A stretch of DNA of 64,000 nucleotides from Nepenthes gracilis (taxonomy: Eukaryota; Streptophyta; Magnoliopsida; Caryophyllales; Nepenthaceae). A program made the translations under genes and the position numbers. Below are positions 48,341 through 60,757 of this stretch, piece by piece. A model generated the notes under the pieces. That model was not told the DNA's origin. It was given only the letters and a program-made list of their open reading frames with translations, and did no database searches. Numbering within the stretch: position 1 is the first letter of the stretch; the number at the start of each line of letters is the position of its first letter. The stretch lies in contig BSYO01000028.1 of assembly GCA_033239525.1 (NCBI GenBank), positions 10,223,597 to 10,287,596 on the forward strand. Direction: 5' to 3'.

Positions 48341-49600
48341 ATGGATAAGAGTTGAATAAATAATTTATCAGAGTGTTAATAATAAATGAAAGTCAAAGAA
48401 TAAAAAAGGAGTCATCGAGTTTCTTGATTTTATATTTTCAAAAGTTAAAAATGGAGATAAAATACGCACTAATTGTAATACTATTTTTAACTAGAATAGG
48501 GAAATGATCTTTACTTATTTAGTCATATTTGAAATATTAATGAATTAGAAACAATGGATTTTTCATGATACCACAAATAATTCCACCAGTGATAAAGGAC
48601 ATGATGATGAGGGGAAAGAAAGCAGAGATAATAATCTTAGATATGATGGCAATATTTTTTTGATTCATGATACCACAGATGTTAAAAATTTAGATTTCAG
48701 TAAAAATGTCGACCATATACATGACGAAATTGATCAAAATGATATAGTATAAGAAGTTTTTATAGACTCATGAAATATGCGAAATAAGAATTATTTTGAA
48801 ATTGTGATTGTTTTACTAAATTGAGATTTATTTTACACCTTCTTCATTTGAAGTGTATTAATTGTTGGAGTGATAAATCTTTTTCAATATTATTAAATTT
48901 ATTAAAACTATTATTCTTCAATGATAGTAATTTTTCAAGTAATTCTTATGAAACAAAGAAATACACAAGAGATTTAGGATTGGATTATATTAAGATTAAT
49001 ATTTGTAAGAATGATTGTATCTTTTATTGGAATGTATAAGAAAAATATCAAAGATATCTAACTTGTGGGATTTCTAGGTGAAAAATTGATAATGATGAAA
49101 GGCAAAATTTTCCACATAAAATTCTTAGTCAATTTATATTAATATCTAAACTTCAAAGGTTTTACATATTTTTAAAAATATCATCTCATATAAAGTGGTG
49201 TAAAGAAAAACACCCCGATGATGGAGTTTTAAGGCATCCAGCTGACTCAAAAGTATGGAAATCTTTTGATAAAATGAACCTAAACTTTGCACTAGATCCT
49301 CGTAATGTGAGGTTCGATTTAGCTTTTCATGGATTTAATACTTAAAGCAAGTACATCTTATAGCACATAGCCAGTGATAGTAGTTCCATATTATCTCCCA
49401 CCATCGATATGTAAGAAAAGCAAATGCTTTATGCTGTCATTGCTAATTCTTGGTCCAAAAGCTCTTGAAAATAATATTGACGTATTCTTCAAACCACTAA
49501 TAAATGAGTTTATGAAATTATGGTATGTTGGGGTTGAAACTTATGACGGGTTTAATTCAAATAATTTTAAATTGCATGCATCAGTACTATAAAATATCAA
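48341..49600 (+). pseudogene. CACTA (En/Spm) TNP2-type transposase fossil
   Basis: An N-terminal transposase-associated block starts at about 48341 (MDKS, then EFLDF and FSKVKNGDKIR with a degraded cysteine-rich segment). About 600 bp on comes the TNP2 core: KYTRDLGLDYIKINICKNDC at 48957-49016, then FYWNV, a degraded CG-R zinc segment, then HPADSKVWKSFDKMN, FALDPRNVRFDLAFHGFN, and SPTIDM/VVPYYLPPSICKKSK across a frameshift. Further TNP2-like text (MLSLLILGPKALENNIDVFFKPLI) runs to about 49560. There are many stops and at least two frameshifts. No CACTA terminal repeats were found. Confidence 0.78.
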
Positions 49601-49639
49601 TAATTTTTTAGCTTATACAAATTTATCAAGTTAGAGTAC

Positions 49640-50572
49640 AAAATAAAAATTTGCTTGTCCTAATTGCAATGTGGATATATCTTCTTATAGATTTTTATAT
49701 GGTCATAAATCGTGTTATATGTATTATTGTCAATTCTTAGAAGTTAATAATAAATGTAGCAAATCTGGTCATATGATCAAAAACTATCTTTAACCCTTGG
49801 GGCAAATAGTTAGAAAGTCAAGTGTTATGATGAGAGCTTTTTTTGTGATGGCCAAAGATGCAGATGCATCTCCTTCAATATTGGAAAATAAATTTTTAAT
49901 TTTTGAGATTTTGACACATGTATTATTGGACTTAGGGTTTACACATTCGTTTATGTCTCATAAATTTATTTGTTATTTGCATTTGCTACATAGGCTAATG
50001 GAATATTTGTTAGTGGTATCAATACCTATGAGTATATCCTTAATAACTGATATTATATACCCCATGTATTGTTTGGGTGATTGGAGTTGAGTTAGTAATA
50101 AATTTAATTTTATTAGATAAGTATGATTTTGATATAATATTAGACATCAATTGGTTAATATACTGTCATGACAGTGTAGACTATTTTCATAAGAGAGTGC
50201 ATTTTTCAATTTCAAATTTTGTGCCTTTTTATTTTCAAGAAAATAAACAGAAAGAATTAACCTACAAGATTTTTGCCCTTCATGATGCCATTTAATAAAT
50301 GTCGGTGTCAAACACATTTAGTCTATGTCACCACCGCCAGTAGTCATAATGTTCCAGTACAAGTGATTCCTATGGTGAGGGAGTTCAAAGAAGTATTTTT
50401 GAAAAATTTACCTAGGTTACCACTGAATAAGGAAATTTAGTTCAGGATAGAGGTAATACCAAGATTGGTACCGGTTTCTAAATCTTCGTATAGGATGCTA
50501 CCTTTGTGGTTTAAGGATTTAAAGAAGCAATTGCAAGAGTTGTTGGATAAGGATTTTGTGACGAATCAGATA
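49640..50572 (+). pseudogene. Ty3/gypsy zinc knuckle-protease-RT start, fossil
   Basis: A degraded zinc knuckle (NKCSKSGHMIKN, 49751-49786) is followed by an aspartic protease of the RVP_2 type. The core reads VLLDLGFTHSFMSH where D-S-G is usual, then LLDKYDFDIILDINWL and VDYFHKRVHF. Next come the linker and RT start: VREFKEVFLKNLPRLPLNKEI, a stop, SYRMLPLW and LKKQLQELLDKDFV. The RT is cut off at about 50572. It is dead because of stops, a frameshift near 50085, a changed protease active site and truncation. It resembles chromovirus-type gypsy elements. Confidence 0.75.
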
Positions 50573-50838
50573 AACTAAATACTATTTGAATATAATGTCC
50601 ATCAATAACCAAATACAAATTATAATAAACCACCATATATATATATATATCAAATATCCTCATCAATTCTCGAACAAATAAGGATAATTCTTCTAGACTT
50701 AACTTTAATCAAATGATTCTTCCAAAAATATAATCTTCAATACCTAATCTTTTCTATTTCAAAATCTGAGTCGAAACCTCAATATAAAATAACTCCTTAA
50801 AATTAGCAACAATTTACATTTAATTACATACGAAAGAT

Positions 50839-52308
50839 GTGATGTACCGTATTTTCAACCAAAAATCTGGTAGAGTTCCTACTATAATACGGATATCGGC
50901 CAAATATAATACCTATGAATATCATTGACAACATACATAATATAACCACAACATCAACAACATAGGATCCAAAGCCACAAAACCTCATGTGGCACCAACA
51001 TCATAACTTCGGTATGATGTTAGTTCAGAATAAATGTCACTAGGTACCCATTTAACCATAACAATCCATTGAAGTATAAACATTCATCAATACAGCGGAA
51101 ACTATACTGCGGTATATCATCATTATCATATGTATACATCTATATAAACTCCATCTGAATACAAAATGTCCCGTCAAAAAGCTCAAGGCTGCATAACTAA
51201 ATCCATAAAGTCATCTTCATTGTCTTCGAACCTAACTGACTCAAATCGTCTACCCTACCTCATTGGGTACAACTCATACTCATTTATAGGGAGAAAAATA
51301 GTAAGAGTGAGCCAAAAGCTTAATAATGCACGTGTATATATCAAAGGACAAGCATAATTTCATATTCAAAATATAATAATGCATATATGAAGGAACAAAG
51401 ATGCATATGAGACTATAACTCATGATTCGTTTCAAATTCCTTTAGTTCATTTCCTTTGTATTTTCTTAGTAATCAAATCATACCGAAAACTTATTTGGTT
51501 TTGGGGGCAAGGGTTAATAAGCCTTACTGACAAATGAGTGGTCAGTCGTAGCCTAGATTGTGTATGCTTCTACAAAATCAAAAGTCATCTCCTCTCATTC
51601 AAGACCTAGAGGTGAGCCATCTACATACAAACCCTATAGATGGGGCCAATAGTCGCAAGTAGTACAAAATCAAACAAACGACCTTCCACTATAATATATT
51701 AAGACATGCCAAGAAATATCATCATCTATAAAACACAGTCAGGATAATCCTTAAATTTTCACTATAATATCTATGGCATTCCAAAATAGACTATTTGCTG
51801 AACGATCCTTGGTTCAAGTTCTTAGTTTCTTATTTCTTTAGGGAATCCTACTCTTAAGTGTAAAATTCTTCGTTCCGAAGAACGGTTCAATCAGTTCATT
51901 GTTCCAAAAATGGTTCAATCAGTTGATCGCTTGATTACTGCATATCCTTTCTTGGTTCTTTTTCCATAAAACCTATTCAAATTCATATTTTCATATTCCT
52001 CGTGAGTTTAAATCCTCACATGTTCTTAATTCATGCATAATTTCTTTTTTGCACTAAGCAAATCATAACTTTTAAAATTATTTGATGCAATGCAGATAGT
52101 CAGTTCTCATGTGTTCATGTTTTCACTTACTTATAATTTCATACACAAGTTACCATAAAACTTGAAGCATATAATAAATCCATACCATAATGAGTCATAA
52201 ATAACTTCAGAATTTTCGAATAACAAATCCCTTCACATATGCATATAACATAATTTTCAAAATATATACAAGATGATACATTTAACGTACATGCGATTGA
52301 ATATTATT
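50839..52308 (-). repeat. Decayed LTR hosting later insertions (left part)
   Basis: Minus-strand LTR-like sequence. On the plus strand it carries the complement of LTR 3'-half landmarks, including AAAAGCTTAATAATGCACG, and a GTGGCACC block near 50990 also seen in the LTRs at 52500 and 58570. It is interrupted at 52309 by the chromodomain gypsy element, continues at 60630-60757 and probably resumes after the solo LTR at 63389. The left edge (TGTGATGTACCG at 50839) is approximate. Confidence 0.5.
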
Positions 52309-52313
52309 GTTCA

Positions 52314-54614
52314 TGTGATTGATCAAGTTATTTTCCATTAATAACCTCCGTGAATAATAATATTAAACTAATACCCATAATTAATAATATAAATATCTGT
52401 AGAAAATTGGTAAAACGGACGTTTGTAAAAATATAAACACTTGTACAATCCTGTACAATATTCTACAAATACAACTACACAAAATTACAGGATCTGATAG
52501 CCACCACAACATCACAAGTGGCACCAGTGTCATAACTCAAGCTAGCGTTGGTTCAGAAAATATAACTCAAGCACGATGTTGGTTCACAAAAGATGCTAAC
52601 TAGGAAGCCTAACGTGACCACAAAAGGAAACCTATGGAAGCCTAGTAGCCATAATATACAGCGGAAACTAACTATACATCCATCCACATAAATCATCATC
52701 ATCATGATATATATATATATATATATATTTAAGGTTTTCAAAACAAAATACAAGATCCCTATTTCATACATAACAATCAAGCTAAGTCCCATGCTCCGCA
52801 CTTGATCTTGGCTGCCTATCACACTCCTATGGCCTACTCAGTCTCGTCGGGTATCAGTACATTCTCATCTGAAAGGAAAGAAGCAGCAAGAGTGAGTTTG
52901 CAGCTTAGCAAGTACATCATACAGTAATAACGAATGATAGATAAATAATAAAAATGATAATGGGATGGGGGAAACATATAATTGCAATTAAAAAGGAAAC
53001 ATGAGAGGAAAGGGACACTTTGGGACAAATGATGACATTAGACATGTTTTTATGCACATTTATTCTTTTCATTAATCTTTGCAGACCGAAACTAATAGGT
53101 CGTACTAACTAATGATGTGAGAGAATGATAAAAGAATCATGATACTCCACATGATCTAAGGCTGTGAGGGCTTATTGTTAGACCCAGCTAGAGGGGTCAT
53201 TTACTTATCATGTCTGTAGACAGGCTGATAACAGTATGCCATATATCTCTTGGGGTACCAGGGCAGTCCTCGTTTTATCACAATAGTATCCTAAGACGTG
53301 CCACAGATATCGCCCATTTCCATAAGGGGCCAAGATACACGGCCAAAGTAATCTTTGAGTTTCCACCATGATGTAAATGGCAAGCCAGAGAATACTATCC
53401 AATGAATATAAGTCCATGATCCTAGTTTCACAATTACTTATTCCTTGAGGGAGGATCCACCGTATTTCATTCACATTATCTCCATTTGGGAGAATAATTC
53501 GATCTTACCACACATTGTGGATCTCCCTCGAATTACTTATACGATTCTTATCTTTATTTGGACTTAAATCTTTTGACGATTCAATTTATATACATGAATA
53601 TCAAAACTCATGGGGGAGGTTGGAACTCCTTGCCATCGATGGGCAAATATCACTTTGGGGCCATCCGGAACACATTTCTTTGCAATCGGTGTACAAACAC
53701 AATCCTAGGGCATACAATTAGACATAAACAGTTAGACATAAATTTCATAACAATTAAATGGGGTGAAAGTATGCAAATTATTTATTTATTCTCGGGTGAA
53801 CAGTGTCAGGGGCCATTTAGAGCATCCAGACGCTGCGAACAGGTCAATACTTTTAAAATCGGACGTCCGGCCGATATCCATGCATAAATGGAATGTGGTG
53901 ATTCATATTTTGGGGTTAATTCAACATAATACATAGGGGAAGAGTGAAATCTAGAATTGGGCATGGGCTAGGGTTTGGCGATACCAAACCAGACGATTCG
54001 GAGTGCGATTCGGACAATAAACTATAGATTTCTTCGACAATAAGCATGGGTTACATGTTTTTCATGATTTGGGTGGGTATCGAGATGAAAATACCCGAAG
54101 AAAAATGAATAAAAATCTAAAAAGCAAAAGTGAATATGAGAACACTTGTCTTGATGCGATATACCACTTTTATAACTAGCTCTCGGACGGATTCAAACTT
54201 GTGGACCTCGATCTCCTCCTTCTCTCTCTATTCTCCATGCTCTCTCTCTCTATGGGTTTTGTTCTATCATGCAAAATGAGGATCGCAAAGCTAGCACGGC
54301 TTTTTAAAATAGCTTGGTGCTCGAGCGCCAAGCGAGCAAGCAGCGTGTGCGACTCAATCTGGAATTGGTGCCTCCTTCTGCGTTCAAGCTAGCTGCGAGC
54401 GTAGGATCTTCTGGTGGAATCTATTTTTGGTGCCTGTCTGCTGTACTCGAGCGCACGGCAGGCGCCATGCTGCTAGTCGTGCACCAGCAAACAACAGCCT
54501 ATTTTCCTCAATTTTACTTTCAATGCTAACTCTTTCATGTATATTAAGCCTAATCTTGATTATTATTACTTTAATTACCTCATAATTATTATGTTCTTGT
54601 TCCAGGACCTCACA
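52314..54614 (-). repeat. gypsy 3' LTR
   Basis: Minus-strand start TGTGAGGTCCTGG at 54614. A CTCGAG-containing block (about 54318-54450) lies upstream (minus sense) of a TATTTTAAAAAG box near 54300. The outer end TGTGATTG (plus) sits next to the TSD. Confidence 0.85.
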
Positions 54615-54639
54615 ACTCTCCCCTTCTTATAGAAATTTC

Positions 54640-57600
54640 ATCCTCAAAATTTAACGAATACTAAAAGTAATTAAATCTACATACCTCAGAAAAGGTGGGG
54701 ATACTTTTCCCGAATTTCGTTCTTCCTCTCCCACGTTTCTTCCTCATGGGAATGAATCCTTCACAAGATTTTCACCAAAGGAATGGTCTTTGAATGCAGG
54801 ATCTACTCCTTTTGATCCAAAATCTTCACAGGCTCCTCTGAATAAGATAAGTCTGTGTCGATAAACAAGGGACCATAATCAATCACATGCGATGGATCAT
54901 AGACGTACTTCGTTAGCATGGAAACATAGAAGACATCATGCACCTCGGTCAAATTTGGGAGTAGTACCAAACGGTATGCCACTTCACCAACCTTCTCAAG
55001 GATTTTGAAGGGCCTAATAAATCGTGGCTTCAACTTCCCCTTAACACCAAATCTGAAACCCCCTTCCACGGTGACACCTTGAGGAAGACAAGGTCACAAA
55101 CCTTGAATTTAAGTTCGGACCTCCTCCGATCGGCATAACTCTTCTACTAACTCTAGGCAATCTTTAGCTTCTCAAAAACCACCGCGATCTTTTCTTACGT
55201 TTCTCAAATCATGTAAGGACCCAACAGATGCTTATCTTCTTTCTCTTCCTAGTGGATGGGTGATTGGCACTTTCTACCATAAAGTGCCTCAAAGGGAGCC
55301 ATTCCAATGCTCGCTTGGGAGCTGCTGTTGTAAGTGAATTCGGATAATGCTAAGTGATATCCCAATTTCCTTTGAATTTTAATACTGAGGCCGAAAGCAT
55401 ATCCTCTAATATTTGAATCATTCGCTCGGACTTGCCATCATTCTGAGCATGATAGGCCGAGCTAAAATTTAGATTGTCCCTAGTTCTCGATATAAGCTCT
55501 CCCAAAATTTAGAGATGAACCGTGGATCACGATCATATACAATAGATGCTGGCATGCCGTGCAATCTAACAATCTCACTGATGTACAGCTGTACTAGGGT
55601 ATCACTGGAGTACATAGTCCAAATGGAAATAAAATGGATAGATTTCATCAATCGATCCATGATGACCCAGATTGCATTGTGGTTCCTTGGAATCGTCGAC
55701 AACCCAGATACAAAATCCATCAAAATATCCTCCCATTTTCAACTGGGAATGGGCAATGGCTGCAATAACCCAAAAGACTTCCTCCTCTCAACCTTTAACT
55801 GCTGACAAATCAGACATCGACCAACAAAAGCAATAATCTCCCTCCGCATATTCCTCCACTAGAATGTTTTTCGCAGGTCCTGGTATATCTTGTTTACACC
55901 GGGACGAATTGTGTACTTGGTTCTGTAAGCCTGCTTCATAATTTCTTCCTTCAAATCTACCTCATTAGGTACGCATAATCGATCCTGAAATCTCAAAATT
56001 TTATATACACGTACATTAAAATCAACACAAGAGTCTCTACCAAGGTTACCAGCAATGTCTATCAAAAACGGGTCGCTCACTTGCCCTTCCTTAATCCTTT
56101 GGAGGATCTCAGGCTGCACCTGCAAGAAGGATAACGTCATCCTATTTTCCTTTACATAGTGTTGAATATCATAAAATTTTAAGCAGTCTAACATCTCTAT
56201 CTACTTGACCTGTAACCTCACTATGAAACTAGTTCGACGGCTCAAGGCATCTGCGACTACATTTGCCTTCCCAGGTTGGTAGTGAATCACACAATCATAA
56301 TTTTTAAAGAACTCGATCTACCTCTATTGCCTCATATTCAGCTCTTTTTGTGAGAACAAGTATTTGAGACTTTTGTGATTAGAATACACAAGAAACTTCT
56401 CACTATACAAGTAATGCCTCCAAATTTTCAATGCGAACACTACAATAGTCAATTCCATATCATGGGTAAGGTAGTTCTTTTCATGGATCTTCAATTGTCG
56501 AGACCCATAAACAACCACCTTCTCTCTTTGCATCAAAACACAACCGAGGCAAAATTTAGAGGCGTCACAATACATCTCGAAACCTCCTGAGCCATTAGGA
56601 ATGGTCAAAATTGGTGCTGAAGTTAAGCAATCCTTCAACTTCTAGAAATTTTGGTCACACTCATCAGTCCAGTCAAAATTTGTTCGCTTCCTTGTCAAAC
56701 GAGTAAGGGGTATGGCAACCCAGGATAAGTTTTCCACAAAACGGCGATAATACCGAGCCATCCCTAAAAAGCTACGAACCTCTGACACAGTCGTGGGTCG
56801 ACTCCAACTAACTACTACTTCGACTTTCTTCAGGTCCACCGAAACATCGCCATAAAAAATGATGTGGCCCAAAAATACTACCACATTGAGCTAGAATTTA
56901 CACTTCTTTAGCTTCGCAAACAATTGATGCTCCCAAAGTTTCTAAAGCATGATCCTCAAATGCCCCTCGTGCTCGGCACAACCCTTGGAATAAATCAAGA
57001 TGTCATCGATGAAGACCACGACAAATTTATCTAAGTATGGATGGAAGATCCGGTTCATTAAATCCATAAATATGGTTGACGCATTAGTCAATCCGAATGG
57101 CATCACAAGGAATTCATAATGACCATACCTCATTCGAAAAATCGTCTTTGCCATGTCCTCTTGCTTAATGTGAAGTTGATGATACCCTGATTGGAGATCG
57201 ATTTTAGAGAACACTCGAGCTCCTTGTAACTAATCGAAAAGATCATCAATCCGTGGCAACAGATACTTATTCTTGATCGTAATTTTGTTCAGCTCATGGT
57301 AGTTTATACACAGCCTCAAAGTCCCATCATTCTTTTTCACAAATAGGACTGGAGTACCCCACTCTTACCCGACGAACTTTTCTTAAAGAACTCCTCCTTT
57401 ACAAGCTCTTGTTCGTGGATCAGAGCACGATCCAATACATCGGCATAGGTTGTCAACTCGAGAGTCGCTAGTTACTTATGGATATCATCCCGTAAGCCTT
57501 AAAAGAACTTCCTCACCTTCCTCTCCTCATCCTCAATCATATAAAAAGCAAACCGCTACAATTTAGTAAACTTTGTATCATGTTCGGCCATAGTCCGATT

Positions 57601-58083
57601 ACCTTGCCTCAGCCAGATGAATTCTTCTTTTTGGACTCGAAGGTTGGAAGGAAAATACTTTTCCATAAATGCCTCTTCACACATTTGCCAAGTGATCTCA
57701 TCTTTGGCGCCCTAGAGCTCTTTTCTTCATTTGACACCAATTATGCGCCTCACCCTCAAGTTGATAAGATGAAAACGAGACCCGATCCTCCTCAGATATC
57801 AGATCATGGCAAACGCTTTGTTCAGGCTCTCAAACCACATGTCTGCCTTTATAGGGTCGGGCTCCCTTAGAAACACAGGAACTCGTTCTTGGATGAAGCG
57901 ATCATACGTGGACGGTCTTGAAATAGCAAGGGCCTAAATGGTAGCCAGAGCAAGAATAGGGGCGAGATTTCCCTACTCCATATTCTTAATGATGTTTACC
58001 AAATGCCCCAACATATTCAAGTACTCGGCCTCCCGATCTTGGGATCGACCCCCACCTTGTGAGCCTCTAAGTCTAGGTGGCAT
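54640..58083 (-). pseudogene. gypsy gag-pol, broken, with chromodomain
   Basis: The gag starts MPPRLRGSQGGGRSQDREAE (ATG at 58083). It carries FIQERVPVFLREPDP and YFPSNLRVQKEEFIWLRQGN and ends at DVLDRALIHEQEL. Within about 60 bp (57350-57410) the sequence passes straight to the RT start ([18 protein letters not shown]), so the zinc knuckle and protease have been deleted. [15 protein letters not shown] and [12 protein letters not shown] (56942-57214). RNase H region: [20 protein letters not shown] and [11 protein letters not shown] (56324-56638). Integrase: an HHCC zone around 55810-55920, DFVSGLSTIPRNHNAIWVIM and VYDRDPRFISKFW. C-terminus: KPRFIRPFKILEKVGEVAY, then a chromodomain-like EEETWERKNEIREKYPHLF (about 54674-54740). 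Many stops and frameshifts; it cannot make an active protein. Confidence 0.88.
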
Positions 58084-58356
58084 TCTTGGCTTTACAAGAT
58101 AACTCTAAAATAAGAACGATTTCGAGTTAGTCAAAAGGTCAATCTCTAATTACAATATTATTATCTACGCAATTAAACAGAACTACCGTCCTAATCTATC
58201 TCTAGGTTGAATTACACAGGCTAGGATAACTAGAGTTATCTATCCTAGCTTGGACACTCTATGCCTGCATTTACCTACTCAATCTTAGCCTATATTATCC
58301 TAAGCTTCCGCCTAAGATCTAAATCAATCCTAAGGGATCTCTTTCTCTGATACTAA

Positions 58357-60624
58357 TGGTGACGGATTGGGTTATTTTTCTTTAATAAGCTCCATCAATA
58401 ATCATATCAAATTAATGTCCATAATTAATAATATAAATATCTGTAGAAAATTGAGTAGAGTTTTATTTACAAAACAGACATTTACCAAAATACAAATACT
58501 TGTACAACCCTGTACAATATTTCACAAATACTACTACACAAAATCACAGGATCTCACAGCCACCACAACACCACAGGTGGCACCAGCTTCATAACTCAAG
58601 AACGATACCGATTCAAAAAGGATGCCAACTAGGAAGCCTAACGTGACCACAAAAGGAACCCTGTAGAAGCCTAGTAGCCATAATATACAGCGGATACTAA
58701 GCATTATATATATATGTTCAAGGTTCTCAAAATGAAATACAAGATCCCTGTTTCATACATAATGATCAAGCTAAGTCCCAAGCTCTGCACTCGATCTTGG
58801 CTGCCTATCACACTCCTATGGCCTACTCGATCTCATAGGGCATTAGTATATTCTCATTTGAAAGGAAAGAAGCAGCAAGAGTGAGCTTACGGTTCAGCAA
58901 ATATATCATACAGCAATAATGAACAATAGATAAACAATTGAAACTATAATGGGATAGGGGAAACATGTAATTGCAGTTAAAAAGGGAACATGAGAGGAAA
59001 GGGATGATTGGGGACACATGATGATATTAGACATGTTTTTATGAATCTTTATTCTTTTCATTAATATTTACAGATTAGGGCTAGTTGGTCATACTAGCTA
59101 ACGATGTGACAAGATAAGGAAAGGATCATGATACTCCATATGATCTAAGGCCGTGAGGGCTTATTCTTAGACTAAGTCGGTGGGGTCATCTACATGTCAT
59201 GCCCATAGATGGGCTGATAACGATATGCCCCATATCCCCCGGCATACTAAGGCAGTCCTCATTCTTTCACAGTAGTATACTAAAGCGTACCACGGATATC
59301 AACTGCTCCTATAAGCGGCTAGAATACGCGGCCAAAGTAAGCATTGGGGTTCCACCGTGATGTAAATAGTAAGTCAGAGAATACTACCCAATAAATATAA
59401 GTTTATGGTCCTACTTTTATGATTACTTATTCCTTGAGGGAGGATCTACCACATTTCATTCACATTATCTCCATTCAGAGAACAATTTGATCTTATCACA
59501 CATTAAGGATCTCCCTCCAATTACTTGTATGATTCTTTTCTTTATTTGGACTTAAATCTTTTGACGATTCAATTTATATGCATGAATATCAAAATTCATG
59601 GGAGAGGTTGAAATCCTTACCACCAATGGGCAAATAACACTTCGGGGGCCTCTGGAAGACATTTCATTACAATCGGTACACAAATACATATTCTCGGGGC
59701 TTACAATTAGATATAAGTAATTAGAAACAAATTTCATAACACTTAAATGGGGTGAAAATATACAAATTTTCTATTTATTCTTGGGTGAACAGTGTCTGGG
59801 ACCATTTAGAGCATCCGGATGCCGCAAATGGGTTGATACTTTCAAAATCGGACATACGGCTGACATACATGCATAAATGGAATGTGGTGATTCATATTTT
59901 GGGGTCAATTTAACATAATACTTAGGGAAAGAGTGAAATCTCGAATTGGGCTTGGGTTAGGGTGTGGCGATACCAAATCGGACGATTCGGAGTGCGATTC
60001 AGACAATAAACTATAGATTTCTTGGACAATAAGCATTGGTTACATGTTTTTCATGATTTGCGCGGATATCAAAATGAAAATACCCAAAGAAAAATGAATA
60101 AAAATCAAAAGAGAGCAAAAGTGAGTATAAGAACATTTGTCTCGACGCGATATACCACTTTTATAATTAGCTCTCGGATGGATTTGAACTTGTGGACCTC
60201 GATCTCCTCCTCTCTCTATTCTCCACTCTCTTTCTCTCTAAGGGTTTGGTTCTGTAGCGCAAAATGAGGATCGCGAAGCCAGCAAGGCTTTTTAAAATAG
60301 CCTCCGCTTGACTGCCAAGTGAGCGAGCAGCGTGCGTGACTTAATCTAGAATTGGCGCCTCCTTTTACATCGAGCGAGTGGTGAGCGTAGGATCTTCTCG
60401 GACAATCTATTTTCGGCACCTTTCAGCAGCGCTCGATGTAAAAGGAGGCGCTGTAACTAGCACCTTTTACATCGGCCATGCTGCTGGCCGTGACTAGCAA
60501 ACAACAGCCTCTTTTCCTCAAATTTACTTTCAATGCAAACTCTTCCATGTATATTAAGCCTAATTTTGATTATTATTACTTTAATTACCTCCTAATTATT
60601 ATATTCTTGTTCCAAGACCTCACA
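58357..60624 (-). repeat. gypsy 5' LTR
   Basis: Aligns with 52314-54614. It carries a local rearrangement at 60355-60475 with a perfect 22-bp inverted repeat not present in the 3' LTR. The PBS follows directly at 58341-58356. Confidence 0.85.
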
Positions 60625-60629
60625 GTTCA

Positions 60630-60757
60630 TGTTCAACAATATTTTTGGAATATGTAAAGTCATTATATATAAGGGGTGCCCACGTCCATAAAATAAAAAT
60701 TATAAATTTTCAAAGTCCAATCATGCATAATTTACGTTTAATTTGGATGAAACCCAA
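60630..60757 (-). repeat. Middle piece of the decayed host LTR
   Basis: This is the 128-bp strip between the gypsy element and the solo LTR. Removing the solo LTR joins GATGAAACCCAA to ATGGGGTGCGGGTTAGG, which reads like a continuous minus-strand LTR. Confidence 0.5.

Larger units (their letters stand above)
52314..60624 (-). mobile_element. Full-length Ty3/gypsy chromodomain element, TSD GTTCA
   Basis: 8311 bp, flanked by GTTCA at 52309-52313 and 60625-60629. On the minus strand: 5' LTR 60624 to 58357 (2268 bp), PBS TTAGTATCAGAGAAAG, gag from 58083, RT, RNase H, integrase with a chromodomain, polypurine tract AAGAAGGGGAGAGT and 3' LTR 54614 to 52314 (2301 bp). Long LTRs and a C-terminal chromodomain point to the Tekay/Del clade of chromoviruses (inference). 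About 28 differences in a 205-bp LTR sample (about 14%) make it the oldest of the full-length elements measured here. Confidence 0.88.
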
